DNA of 64,000 nucleotides from Plectosphaerella cucumerina (Eukaryota; Ascomycota; Sordariomycetes; Glomerellales; Plectosphaerellaceae), in the NCBI GenBank assembly GCA_020746995.1, contig JAGPXD010000001.1, positions 62,001 to 126,000 on the forward strand, written 5' to 3'. The position numbers and the translations under genes were made by a program. The notes beneath the pieces were generated by a model, which saw only the letters and a program-made list of their open reading frames with translations, did no database searches and was not told the origin of the DNA. Below are positions 22,760 through 33,642 of this stretch, piece by piece; within the stretch, counting starts at the first letter, position 1; each line of letters begins with the position of its first letter.

Positions 22760-23232
22760 GAAAGATTAACACGCTCTGATTCTATTTCTCCATCAGTTCC
22801 CTTGTTTCCGAGTACTCTCGCCGCCTCCACCGCACTCTGCCTGCCTAGTGAAGCATCCAGGTAACATGCCTGCGTCCAATCCGGCTATTCACTGATATCC
22901 TTTGTTTCACGAGGCATAATTGTTCTGTTCATGTCTACCTACTCAGTGATAGGCCCAAGGAGCCTTCGGGTATGCCACAACTCACTCGACACGGTCCCTT
23001 TGTTGATTCAGGTGGGCAGAACAATGCCCTTACTCAGAGCTCACCGTCGGAGTGAGTCGAGTAGTTTCCATGACACAAGGACTGCTTCATTACAGGAGCC
23101 TTAAGAGGATACACCAAAAGGAAAATATATTACTGCGGCGCTCTCGCACATTTTCTCATTGAATGCAATCAACCGCAAACTCAACACACCACACCCGCCA
23201 ACCATCAATCACAACACTCATCTCCACACACC
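22760..23232. other. intergenic, no feature recognised
   Basis: A 473 bp stretch between the transporter stop and the RING-protein start. It contains presumed terminator and promoter sequence but no recognisable element. Confidence 0.4.
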
Positions 23233-24693
23233 ATGGATCCCTTTGACCGCCGCCCGAACGGCGATAGGTCCGATTCGGCCTCCTTTTTTGGAAACTGGAA
23301 CTTGGCAGGGGTGCCGCCCGAGATGCAGGATCGTCTTCGAGCCCAACTGACCGCTCGCGGCATCGACCCTTTCGCGGCCGCTCCGCCTGTGCAGCCGACA
23401 TCGCGCTCTGGCACAGCTTCGATGCCGCCGCCGCCACCGGCGCTGAATCTCCCTCGCCAGGGTGGCTCAGACCTTCCTCTGCGATCGCACCAGCCCAACC
23501 TTCAGTCTCCTCAAGAGCCGTTTGTGCCGCCTCGAGGTACTGCACGACAGCCCAACCAACCGCCCCCTTTGAATCTTCCCCCTCGTGGAGGAAGTGCCAG
23601 GATGAACGGAGACGAGTTCCTGAACCGGGGTCGCCAGGCCCGGGCAGAAAACGGCAATCTCAACATGCCCGGCTGGAACCAGGAGGCAGAAGGGGGACTT
23701 GCCCCCCTCGACCGTCCGAACCGAGATCATCCCGCGGAAACGAGGGCCGATAGTCGTGCCCAGATGGAAGTAGCGGCGAGGGCTTCTGCAGCTGCCGCGG
23801 CGGCAGCAGCGGCCGCCTCTGCTGCTGGGCCCGCTGATGCAGCTGTAGCCTTTTGGCCTGACCTGCGTCGCAATCTACGCACAGAAGCCGATCTGCGAAG
23901 CCTTTCCGTCGAGTGCTCCATCTGCACCGAGACGAGTGGCGATCAAATCGTCCTATCGTGTGGCCACCTGTTTTGCAGAACATGTTACAAGGTGGGCCAG
24001 CGGGATGTACCGCTGAGTCACCAGGGAAGCGTAGAGATAGGAGCGTAACATATCTGTTGTAGCCTAAAGAGACCAGATCTCAGTCTACCAGAGGTAGGGG
24101 GACAGTACCCTCTATATACTTCAGATCGCTACGCACGGGGCATGTATCCTGACAGAACATGCGTCGGCAGGATTCATAGCTCAATCGATGACGGAGGCGA
24201 CCCTTTCTACGTCCAGCCACCGCCTTCTTGCCCATTCTGCAAGTTGCCTCTCGGCAAGAAGACTCGTTGCGTAGCAGATTGCGCTGAAACCAGAGATCAG
24301 AACTTCGGCATTCCCGTTCCCAAGACCATGGCCGACCTGCGAGACTTCCCCTTGACTTTACCCGAGGGCGGCAGCAACGCGAGGGCGTGCAGGTCGTGTC
24401 GCGAGCTCCGCATCAAGCAGGCCATGGACGCCTTGTTCTCAGCTATGCTGAATTGCGATGAGTTGGACAAGAAGCTCATGCAAGTCCCTCCGGGCAGGTC
24501 ACGGGCCATCGTCGAAGCTCAAATGGACCCAGACTTTGAGCGCGTGCCAGAGGTGCAGGATTTGATGGACAGCATCAACAAGCTCACCGCCGATGCGGCT
24601 TTCACCCAAAAGTATGCAGGAGTATTCCCGCAGGCGCACACAAGCAATGCATTTGTTGCAGTCCGCAGGCGTGGCCAGAACCGCGAAAGGTAG
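23233..24693 (+). CDS. RING-finger (C3HC4) protein, probable E3 ubiquitin ligase
   Basis: The first exon (23233-23991) carries a Pro/Gln-rich, likely disordered N-terminus, an alanine run near residue 190 (about 20 residues, mostly Ala), and the first six zinc ligands of a C3HC4 RING: CSIC, SCGH, FCRTC. The second exon has the closing CPFC pair (PPPSCPFCKLPLG), then a charged C-terminal domain with stop at 24693. I place the intron at about 23992-24105 because an AG at 24105 keeps the frame. The donor GTGGGC is weak and the acceptor is not certain. It would recruit an E2 enzyme for ubiquitin transfer; the target is unknown. No membrane segment is visible. Confidence 0.75.
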
Positions 24694-25269
24694 AGACAGA
24701 GAAAGGGACGGGGTATCTGCGCAGGGCAACGGAGGTAGCTGCGGTAAGCATGCACCTCTGTAGATGGTGGTCAGGCTTGAGTGAGATGCTTTTCAATAAA
24801 CAAATCGAATATAGACTTAGATCTTTCAGTTAGTATGAAGCCGATCGGCAGGAAACGATGTGAGAATATTGGCTAGATATCAGGGATACATTCCGAAAGT
24901 CCATTTAGAGAGGTATTGAGCGTTGAACCAACTCCCGCAGTGATGTGATCGCAAACCACTTTCTGCACCTGAGCATCAGGGAATACTCCCCTATTTCGTC
25001 CGGCACGCCTAATCTGCTGACCGAACCTTTGAGGTGGAGGCATCCGGTCCCAAATGGGAATGCGTCTCGGCCACACAACTGGTTGAGGTGGGCTCACACG
25101 CAGTCCACATTGGACAAAGTCGACGGAGTGCATGATGGGTGGTGTGGGAGAGTCCAGCTGGATTGGAAGAATGGTGTTATCTTGCCCAGTCCTTGTTTAT
25201 GCATGCCCACTCATGCGACTCATCTGACCAGTTTTGGGTACCCCTACGGCCGGAGTCAGCTGCGAGTGA
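24694..25269. other. intergenic, no feature recognised
   Basis: Terminator of the RING gene and promoter of the next gene. A missing first exon of the downstream membrane protein could lie here, but I cannot define one. Confidence 0.35.
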
Positions 25270-25899
25270 ATGGTCATGGATAAAATGACAGCAGCATCCG
25301 GGCCTGTCTCAATATTTTCAATCCTTTTTGTTCAGCCCGTTTTCAAATCTGTGCTCCCAATGTCATCAACGGTTTCGATCCTAACAGCCACGGCGATCAA
25401 TTCGCACCCTCATCCGACTCTGGCACCAAGACAGGAGCTCCGAACGATAACACAAACAATCCGGCTTGCGAGCACCACGTTTGTGACAGAAGTTACTCTT
25501 GGTGGCCCGCCACGGGTGGCCGGGGGTGAACCGACATCGGCTCCTGTACCCAACACCCGCAATACCGGAGGCTCGTCCACCCTCACTGGCGCAGAGCTCG
25601 GGGCCATTCTTGGAGGGGTTCTTGGCTTTGTTGTTATCGCCATCCTCTTATGTTGCTGCCTAATGTCGAGGCGCCGCCGACAGCAGATCGAACAAGAAGA
25701 AGAGTACGATGACGGAATCTTCGACTTTGATCCCGAAGAACCTCGTCCACAACCAAGGCCGCCACAGCACCCACATCGAGCTCGCCAACATCGACAGTTC
25801 ATGTCAATGCCTGTTCCACCCCAGCCACTTTACCAAGTCAATCGTCGACCGCCTTGGAATCCGGTATACTCGGGGCCACGAAGACACTTGCGACGATGA
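25270..25899 (+). CDS. small single-pass membrane protein, Mid2/WSC-like architecture
   Basis: An intronless frame of up to 209 residues. A Ser/Thr-rich N-terminal half is followed by one strong membrane segment with glycine spacing (GAILGGVLGFVVIAILLCCC), a basic stop-transfer cluster (SRRRRQQ) and an acidic then Pro/Arg-rich cytosolic tail. This layout is typical of fungal wall-sensor-like and other surface anchor proteins, but no conserved ectodomain is visible. No clean signal peptide follows the first ATG. Translation may begin at the in-frame ATG near 25360, or an upstream exon may be missing. Function unknown. Confidence 0.55.
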   Translation: MVMDKMTAASGPVSIFSILFVQPVFKSVLPMSSTVSILTATAINSHPHPTLAPRQELRTITQTIRLASTTFVTEVTLGGPPRVAGGEPTSAPVPNTRNTGGSSTLTGAELGAILGGVLGFVVIAILLCCCLMSRRRRQQIEQEEEYDDGIFDFDPEEPRPQPRPPQHPHRARQHRQFMSMPVPPQPLYQVNRRPPWNPVYSGPRRHLRR

Positions 25900-26147
25900 G
25901 CACATATGTTGAACATTTAGGATGGAGGCAGCGGTGATCTCAACTGCACATGTCAAATCTACACGGTTGTAGACGGATACTCCCAGTGCTGAACGGTCAC
26001 CACTGAACGATGAGGCCGGTTGGTTTTTTACATTGACGCAGCATGTTTCAGGATCATGAGGCAGTCGGCTGGAAGAGGTCATTGGCTTGCGAAGCGATGA
26101 AAGTTTGGTATTTTGTTCCAAGCACGATGTCAACTCAGTTAATGTGT

Positions 26148-26229
26148 TCTCTCTTGAGGTGCAGGGGCCATGCTAATCTTCTCTGTATCGTTTCGAATTG
26201 ACCAAATGCCCGAAGGCTCTCTCTTGAGG
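26148..26229 (-). pseudogene. U6 snRNA-derived insertion (3'-truncated) with 12 bp flanking duplication
   Basis: On the minus strand 26217-26160 reads as the 5' half of U6 snRNA: a 5' stem GCCTTCGGGC, CATTTGGTCAATTCGAAAC, then the near-invariant ACAGAGAAGATTAGCATGG and CCCCTGCA. The following U6 part (AAGGATGACAC and the 3' tail) is absent. The 58 bp core is bracketed by perfect direct repeats TCTCTCTTGAGG at 26148-26159 and 26218-26229, as expected of a target-site duplication after retrotransposition of a U6 transcript. It cannot be a functional U6 because the 3' domain and oligo-T end are missing. The rest of 25900-26625 holds no other recognised feature. Confidence 0.85.
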
Positions 26230-26625
26230 AAGTACATGTATTAATTGCTTTCGTTTAAGCCTCTGACTTTGATGGAGACTGGTATGAGTAGATGTAGAGC
26301 CTTATTACACAAGGTAGAACGAGACTGAACTTGCCTAATGCACTGGTGTTATTCCATTTTGGTGTATATTGCTGCCTTTGGAGCCCTGTTTCCAAAGTTC
26401 CTACTGGGTTGAGACAGTGCCCTGCAACGGCTGAGAACAAGGAGTTTCTCAATAACCCCTGCAGACATTAGTTATTCCAAAGAGCACATTTCACACGGAA
26501 CCTGGCATCACATCTCATTGCCATAACCGAGTCGCAGAGAAGCGTGTAGATTATCAAGTCATCTACGTAAGTCTCCTTTTAGTCAACTCACATCAGCCCT
26601 CTTCACATGCCCTCAGTCTTCCGAC

Positions 26626-28312
26626 TTATTTAGGAGTGGAAGGACCGCCGAAGCCCAGGCCACCGTCACGGCCCGGTCCCGAGGCAACGCGGAGAACGAA
26701 GGCGCCGCGCTCAAAGGTGTTGGCGATGATGAAGCCAGAGGGGAACTGGAAGTTACCCCAAGAGCCGACAAACTCCAGAGAACCACCGGCAGCATCGTCC
26801 TCGGGGTGCATGTCGAAGAAAGCGAGCTTCTCGACCTTGCTTCCGTCGGGGTGAGCGGCAATGGAGCTAACATCGGTGACCCAGACACCGGCACCGTAGT
26901 TGGACTGGAACATGATACCATCCTCAATGTAGAGGTTGTGGTCAATGGCGACGTGGTCGGTGTTCTCGAAGAATCCGGTGTACTTGGGGTTCTCGAGATC
27001 CGTCAGGTCGACAATGTGAGTAATGGGGATTCCAGCAGCAGCCTCGCCAACACCGTAGTACTCGTCAAGCTCATCGTTGAGCAGAACGAACTGGTGCCAG
27101 TTGCGCTCAGTCCACCAGCCCTGGTGCGTGTAGGTGGCGCCGGGGTACTCAAGGCGGCCGATCATCTTGGAGTTGGCCTTGTCGGTCGAGTCCCAGACCG
27201 TGACGCTGTCCTCGTTGTACGCAATGCAAATGTTCTTTTCGAGGTAGCGCTCATCGGGTCCGTTGCTGTTTCAAGAAGTCAGCTCTGGTTGTTCGGGTAT
27301 CAAATAGGTGGCATGGGGCGTGTCTTACTAGGTAACGCACTGGGCGTCGTGGGTGTAGCCGTCGGAGCTGGCGCAGCCGGGCTTGAAGGGGTTGGCGGGA
27401 TCCGTCAGGTCGATGTACTCGAGACCGGCAGCGCACGTCTGGTTGCGGGGCTGGGCGCCAACGGCGATGGCGTACTCGTTGTCCCAGTCAATGACAACGT
27501 TGTGAGCGCGGCCGATGGGAAGATCGTCGAAGAGGCCAACGAGATCCGTCTTGGGGTCAAAGGTAACGGGGCTCGAGGGGTCAATCTCGGCGACCTTGTT
27601 CATGTCGAAGATCTGGACGTTGTGCCCGACAGCCTCGGAGCCGATAATGGCCAGGTTGTTGAGCACGCGGATCTCGCGCCAAGAGGAGCCAATGGGGTCC
27701 TGGCAGGGAAGGCGACCCAGGTAGGTCATCTTGCCCTTGTCCGAGACCTCGACGAAGGCCGTGCCCGTGTGCTGGCCGATGAGGGCGATCTGACGGCCCT
27801 CGGGGGACAGCCAACCCCAGATGGACGAGCCGCGCCTGTTAGGGTAGTTCGGGTCGGCCTCGCCACCACCCAGGTCGTTGTGGTTCATGAAGTCGTACAG
27901 ATCCATCTAGAAACTGTTAGCCGGGCGCAAGAAGTAAATGGGGTTGCATGGAGACTCACGTTCTTGCAACGGAAGGTCTGCGCAGGGTTGCCCTTCTCGG
28001 CGACGGCAAGGCCGCACTTGTTGCACTTGAGGCGGTCCTCCTTGACGCTGGAGTCGAGAGCATCCCACTTGGACCACGACGGCCACTGGCTGGAGTTGAG
28101 CCCACCAGAAGCCTCGAGAGCATCCCATTGGGCCTGTCGCAACGGTCAGTACTGGCAATGGTTGGCTGCTCGGAGAAACAAAGCTAGAGACGTACGTTTT
28201 TCGCGTCAATGACGATCTGGTGAACGGCGCCCGACTCATACTGCTCCCTCGGGAAGAAGGCAGCATTCGCCACGACGGGCAGAAGGCTCAACAGGGTGGA
28301 GGTAGACTTCAT
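26626..28312 (-). CDS. secreted choice-of-anchor-B family protein
   Basis: Four exons (28312-28196, 28133-27960, 27906-27329, 27265-26626) encode 502 residues. Residues 1-18 form a signal peptide (MKSTSTLLSLLPVVANAA). A short Cys-pair segment (KCNKCGLAV...FRCKN) precedes a beta-propeller-like domain with repeated 'D(L/V)xxPxx' blades, such as GLEYIDLTDPANPFKPGCA, SVTVWDSTD and HIVDLTDLENPKYTGFF. This is the choice-of-anchor-B family of secreted bacterial and fungal proteins with no enzymatic activity assigned. Junctions restore CKN-MDLYDFMN and CVTY-NGPDERY. The C-terminus is Gly/Pro-rich without a GPI signal. A TATA box sits about 100 bp upstream. A long open frame on the opposite strand (26806-28212) is a shadow caused by GC-rich codons. 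Confidence 0.9.
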
Positions 28313-28411
28313 CTTGGCAGCGTCGATGGGGGAGGAAACAAGCAATGAGTGGGAGTGCTGACGAACAGACTCATGAGACGATCGCGCAGCGCCTTCCGTG
28401 TGCCGGGAACC

Positions 28412-28417
28412 TTTATA
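28412..28417 (-). promoter_or_regulatory. TATA box of the choice-of-anchor-B gene
   Basis: TATAAA on the minus strand, about 100 bp upstream of the ATG at 28312. Confidence 0.55.
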
Positions 28418-30971
28418 CCACCTCCAGCCCCCTCTGTGGCCATGACCGCATCTTGTCCACCTCCGAATGATACATCTCGGCATTCTGACCAACTGCCGTA
28501 TTCAGCAGGTGAGCTCCGTTGGCGCTGGGGAACCCTAGATCGCAGGGACTCGTCCTACCTTCTGTATTCGCTCTAGCGATGCGCCAAGATCGCTGACCAC
28601 GCAGCGCCCAAGAATGCCAAGGCGCCCTCGCGGCTTATCTGACCAAACACCTGCCCCGCGATTGATCAAAGTCAACGATCACTGCCCCATCGGGCAGTCA
28701 TGGCAGAGGGGGCTTTCCCCGGGGCCCTGGCATTCTCTCAAAACATCCATCCAGCCGCACGAGCTGCCTTCATGGTACCTGTCTATCTTGAGTCCCGCGC
28801 CCGCAGTCTCCATGTCAGGGCAAGCGAGCCAAGACCAAAGCCGTCGCTTCTCCTTGGCATCTTTGCTGTGGCGACGTCTTGGACAGCAAGACAGGCCCGG
28901 GGCGCCCGGGGCTCTGGCCTCCAAGCCAACAACCACCCTGGAAGGTGGGTCAATTGTCCACTGGAGATGCCTAATTAAGCTTAAATACGCCCCCTCCAAC
29001 GGTCGGAAGCCACGCTCGGCATTGGCTGGAACCCGGGTTAGCGCAGCCGGGGGAGGAGAATCATGACGAGTCATCCGCCATTGCAGCGGACAGCCAGCCA
29101 TCCAGGTGGAAGGTGCTGATCACCCACTGAGCACGGGAGTTTGGCTCAACTTGCCTGAGCATGCTCCGGCCGTGAGCGCGCGACCACCATGGAACTGGCC
29201 GTGTAAAGAGGAGAAGATAGTCGCCACTTTCATCGTCGCTGGTATTTCGCCATCAAGGTACCCTCATTGTCTGATTCCGAGAACGTCAGCACGTCTACAT
29301 CCCAAGCCTGCAATGATTCTGCTGCAAACTAGTTTCAATTACTGAAAGAGAATGTAGCTTTGCCTGTCGCTCGGAGTGTCGATGTCACGTCGTCTGATTC
29401 ACGGTTACTTTGGTGATATGGCCTCCCCAAAGGCCGATAACCATGCTGCAAGGCACACGGCTGGAATGGTGCTAAAATCGGAACGCCGGCCGCCCCGATC
29501 ATTGAGACAGGTGTGGCGGAATCTGGGGTGCATTTGAGCTCCGGGGTCCAGGGGTCCAAGAGATCTTCCTAAGCCAGGTTACCTACTCAGTGGTTGCTGA
29601 GTTTGAGTCACTTGACAGGGTACACAGAAAAGATAGTCCAGTGAGGCCCCGGAAACTGCATTGTTCGTAGCTTTCCCAAAAAAGTAAGCAGCTAGTCCTT
29701 GCCCAGATGGTATTCAAATTAGTTGACAGCTCATGATCTTACGTGGATTTTAGACCTTCGAATGAGACTGGAAGCGAGCTTCACAACTCGAGGAAAACAC
29801 GTTTGAAAAGGCTTTGACTGCCTTGATGCCTTTCCTTCTCTTGTTCTTCTCGGAGGTTGAAAATTAGTGTATCATTCCTAGCTCATGCTGTCTTTGTTGG
29901 GCGAGGTGCAACATGTGTAGTTGGTGTTCGGAGTCGGGGTCGGAGGAGACCGAGACGCCGCTCAGCATTAATTATAGTGCCCCTAGTTCCCAGGCCTTGT
30001 TCTTCCGCGTCTTGTTGTCGCATACTCCCAGTCCTGTTTTCATGCCTCAATCCAAGTCCATGACATCGAGTCTGTTGTCTTTGCCAGACAAGACACTGTC
30101 AAACATAAGTGCGGCAGAATGCGGCGGGGGCGGGAGGCTTGGAGTAGACAGGCAAACCCCAAGAAGCAGGGGTTCAATGAGAGAAAAGCCAAGTTTGACG
30201 TCAGGGGCGCTCCGACTCGACCGATCCAAGTCATTGTTTTCCGCGTGCAATCTAGAGCAAGAATCCATTGTCGCAGACCTACATCTTGAGAGAGACTGAG
30301 CATTCGCCCCAACTTTTTCCATTGGTGCAAGAATTGCATCGGCGGAAGTGATCGACGAGGGGCTGGGGTCGGAGTTCATGACAGTGCTCACATTCCGGTC
30401 TGCGGGGGCCGACCTGGTGCGGAGAAGCATTCCAGGTTACTGACGGCCGAGAAACGCCCCGCGTGAAAGCCAAACACTCCCAGCAACGCGAGGTTGCAAT
30501 TCCGTGTTGCTCATGAATTGCCCTATCGGCTTGAGAGTTTGCGCCTAATGGCTCGCAGGATGCTTTTCCGTCCTGCAGGGTGCGACGCTACGATGCGACC
30601 TCACGGGCCACTGTTGAGGATCTGCATTTGAATACCTGGATGTAGTTGATGGAAGAACAAGCTTATTTCCCCGCGGGGAGAGCACAGCCCCGATACAGAT
30701 CCACTCGATCACCTCCCGAGTATCCCCTCACTACCACGGGTACAGTTCGGAGGACGGATGTCGTGAATCTAGCTGTGTTGATCGCGGAGCTCCGCTAACG
30801 GCTTTTCCGAGGCCAGGCCCGGTTTCTGTCCTCCGGCGATTGACTTGACGGCCTCGGGGATCATCGTCACTTCGGCCGGTGGTCGGAAAACTATTGGCAA
30901 GCCTCGTCTCTGCCGAATCATCAGACCGACAAAGTTGGATAATCCGGCGAGCTTGCTCCTCGGCAGACATG
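28418..30971. other. long divergent intergenic region
   Basis: About 2.6 kb between divergent genes for two secreted proteins. Open frames near 28614-29101 and 29913-30299 lack domains and splice patterns, and I do not call them genes. No repeat or RNA gene was recognised. Confidence 0.45.
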
Positions 30972-30977
30972 TATAAA
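30972..30977 (+). promoter_or_regulatory. TATA box of the GH105 gene
   Basis: TATAAA (in CATGTATAAAGGG) about 90 bp upstream of the ATG at 31066, followed by a pyrimidine-rich leader. Confidence 0.6.
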
Positions 30978-31065
30978 GGGTCGCCAAAAGCTCTCCCTTC
31001 TCGTGTTCTTTCTTGATTCCACATCAGCGGCATCATCTTCGTCGACTCTCTCTTCACATCCGACA

Positions 31066-32364
31066 ATGAAGTACTCCAACGCTCTTCTCGCTGCGCTGGC
31101 CGGCGTCTCGCAGGTTGCTGCCACCGATCTGCCTGCGGGCTGGTGGCCGTTCCAGCCTGAGGACAAGATCAAGCCCGGCAAGTTCAACGGTCAACCTCGA
31201 TACTTGACCTGGATGGCCGACTCGGAAATCAAGCACGGCAGCGCACCAACTACTGCGTATACACAGTCAGCATACTACTCCGGTGTCATGCTTGCGTACG
31301 AGAGGACGGGCGACAAGAAGTACCTCGACTTCGTGAAGCACAAGACAGACATTGTGCTGTACCCTGCGTGGAACGGCAAGGACATTCTGTTGTACAACAA
31401 CAGCCAGTCCATCGACGACATCCGCTTCGGGCACACATTCCTCGACATGTACGACGCCACAGGGGACGAGATCTACAAGACGGCCGCTGGCGTTCTCAAG
31501 GAGCAGATTGACCGTTCCAAGCGCACCCCTGCCGGTGGATTCTACCACCGTTACCCGGTCTACATTGACCAGATGTGGCTGGATGGCATTTACATGCTCG
31601 ACGTCTTCTACGCTCGCTGGACCAAGGCATTTGAGAACAGCAACTCGACCGCCTGGGACGACATTGCCCTGCAGTTTGACCTCATCGACGCAGGCACCAC
31701 TGTCGACCGCAACCGCACGCAGGGCCTGCCCCTGCACGGCTTTGACGTCAGCAAAAACTCCATTTGGGCCGACCCGCAGACAGGCGCCAGCCCTCACGTC
31801 TGGGGCCGCGCTGTCGGCTGGTACGTCATGGCTCTCGTCGACACCATTGAGCTGTTCCCCGCCGAGCATCCCGGTCGCGCCCGCATGGTCGGATACCTCC
31901 AGTCCCTCGCAGACGCCATTGTTCTTGCACAGGACAAGAAGACCAAGGGATGGTGGAACATCATGGACCCCGAGCTTCGCGGCACCTGGGGCAACTACAT
32001 CGAGAGCTCCGCCTCTGCCATGTGTGTCTATGGTCTCCTCAAGGGTCTTCGTCTCGGCCTCATCGAGGGAAAGAAGTATCAGAAAACCGCCCTGGACGGT
32101 TACAAGCTCATGACGAAGAAGTTTGCCGTGCCTCGCAAGGAGGATGGCGCTCTCACCTGGCAGTGGACCGTCCAGACGGGCAGCCTCAGCTCCAACGGCA
32201 CTTTTGCGGTGAGTACAAGCCTCCAACTGATTTCGCCTGATGAAGATGCTGACAACTCCCAGTATTACGCCAGCCAGCCCCTTTACGAGAACGATCTCAA
32301 GGGCGTCGCGCCCTTCCTGTTCTCCAGCTACGAGTATGAGCTGTACGTTGAGCGGTCAAAGTAG
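31066..32364 (+). CDS. glycoside hydrolase family 105, unsaturated rhamnogalacturonyl hydrolase-like, secreted
   Basis: Two exons (31066-32208, 32263-32364) give 414 residues. Residues 1-19 are a signal peptide (MKYSNALLAALAGVSQVAA). The rest is an (alpha/alpha)6-barrel of the GH105/GH88 type: DDIRFGHTFLDMY, GGFYHRYPVYIDQMWLDG carrying the conserved catalytic-region Asp, SPHVWGRAVGWYVMAL, and GWWNIMDPELRGTWGNYIES. It should remove the unsaturated uronic acid from oligosaccharides made by rhamnogalacturonan (or similar) lyases, outside the cell. The 54 bp intron (GTGAGT...CCCAG) is a multiple of three and has no stop. The start at 31066 was preferred because it begins the signal peptide; upstream codons in frame lack one. 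Confidence 0.92.
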   Translation: MKYSNALLAALAGVSQVAATDLPAGWWPFQPEDKIKPGKFNGQPRYLTWMADSEIKHGSAPTTAYTQSAYYSGVMLAYERTGDKKYLDFVKHKTDIVLYPAWNGKDILLYNNSQSIDDIRFGHTFLDMYDATGDEIYKTAAGVLKEQIDRSKRTPAGGFYHRYPVYIDQMWLDGIYMLDVFYARWTKAFENSNSTAWDDIALQFDLIDAGTTVDRNRTQGLPLHGFDVSKNSIWADPQTGASPHVWGRAVGWYVMALVDTIELFPAEHPGRARMVGYLQSLADAIVLAQDKKTKGWWNIMDPELRGTWGNYIESSASAMCVYGLLKGLRLGLIEGKKYQKTALDGYKLMTKKFAVPRKEDGALTWQWTVQTGSLSSNGTFAVSTSLQLISPDEDADNSQYYASQPLYENDLKGVAPFLFSSYEYELYVERSK

Positions 32365-32508
32365 AGGGAAGGGTGGGCGTTCAGGTGGCACAGGGACGAG
32401 CCTGGTTTCAAACGCATCAATGTCTATATTACTAGCAAATAGGCGCTTGAAGGCGAACGTGAGAGGTAATAGGCACTCAGTACCTCTTTGACTTTGCAAG
32501 ACGTTCTC

Positions 32509-33642
32509 CTAGTAAAGGTCGGGGTAAAGAACCTGACGACGGGAGCGGCCACGAGACTGCTTCATGGATTTCTGCCATTTGCGCACCATCATCAAGTCCG
32601 GGGGAGCTACGCTTGGCTCAGGCTCCGTGGCTGTGGTAGTGGTCGGCTCAGCAATCACGGTCTGCATGGTGGTCGGCTCGGTAGAGGTCTCCTGGGCAGT
32701 GGTGGGCTGGGCAGGCGTCTCAATCGGAGTGGTAGCGGTGGCGCTAGAACTGCCCTCGACAGTAGTACTGGCAGTGCCAGCCGAGGCACTGGTGCTGGTC
32801 GGAAGAGCATCAACAACCGCCAGGCCGATGCTGAACACAACCAGCTCGACAGACCTGCCTTCGTCGCAGGCCGTGACAATGGCGATAAGGATGGAGTCTG
32901 TGGCCTCGAAGGTAGAGCTAACGAAGTCCTGAACCCTGCCGAACCCATCAGGCAATGGGGAGGAGAAGACGGTGACGCCATTCGCCAATACGGAGATGGT
33001 GCAGCCCGTGTCAGCGCCGTCGTGCCCGGCCAAGAGATTGCTGAGAGACCAACGGCGGCGTAGCTTCTGCGCACTCTGGCCGACTTGGGCGTTAAACGTA
33101 ATTTAAACGCTATCACCCTTCGCTACACCAGCTGGAATAGGGGTATCTCCGGCATCACGAGCAGTGCCACCGGGTGGAACAGAGAAGGCAAAGGCAGGCT
33201 GTCCGTTCTTTATTGTAGCACCGGCACTCGCGCTGGCCGTGGTTGTGTTGCTTCCCTTGCGGATGAGTTTAGCGGCGGAGGCACCAGGTGTCCTGGCCGA
33301 GCTCGTGATTTCTCTGTACCCACGGCAGTTGCCGGTCGCCTCGAAGAACACAATAGCGATGCAGCCGTTTGCCTTGTCGCATAAGTCGATACAGCCGGCA
33401 AACGTAGTAGTACCAAGACTACGGGCGCCAACCGAGCGCTCTGCTGTGGAGAGCTGGGACCACTCCACGATAAGGGAGAAGAACTTCTCGAGGGTCGGGT
33501 TGATCAAGCAGCGCCGGGCGCGAGAGGCGTCACCCACCAAACCAAGCTGCTCGAGACGGACAACCGGATCAAGACCACCTTGGGAACACCCGCGGATCTG
33601 ATCAGTGTCAGCCGCGCAAGCCTCCTGTTTCCACCATGGCAA
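32509..33642 (-). pseudogene. disrupted paralogue of the 36-39 kb surface protein (one nonsense codon)
   Basis: The minus-strand frame is open from 33642 to 32509 except for one TAA at 33105-33103. Before the stop it matches the neighbour's Cys motif (FAGCIDLCDKANGCIAIVFF against FSGCIDLCDRTESCIAVTYF) and NGQPAFAFSVPPGGTA. After the stop, in the same frame, it continues ITFNAQ, GADTGCTISVLANGVTVFSS and ATDSILIAIVTACDEG, like the intact copy. The intact copy has CAG (Gln) where this one has TAA, consistent with a C-to-T change in a CAA codon, a CpA context typical of RIP. It also lacks the PQPTGTGTEPA repeats and any visible signal peptide, so its 5' end may be truncated. Readthrough or a functional short form is not excluded. 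Confidence 0.8.

Noticed and set aside
26148..26229. Functional U6 snRNA gene
   Set aside because: The conserved middle/3' part (AAGGATGACAC), the 3' stem and the oligo-T terminator are missing, and the core is flanked by a 12 bp duplication.
26806..28212. 468-codon plus-strand open frame
   Set aside because: It is antisense to the choice-of-anchor-B gene, which has a signal peptide, correct introns and family motifs. The plus frame crosses those introns without splice logic.
31267..32226. Long minus-strand frame opposite the GH105 gene
   Set aside because: A shadow of third-position GC bias in the GH105 exon.
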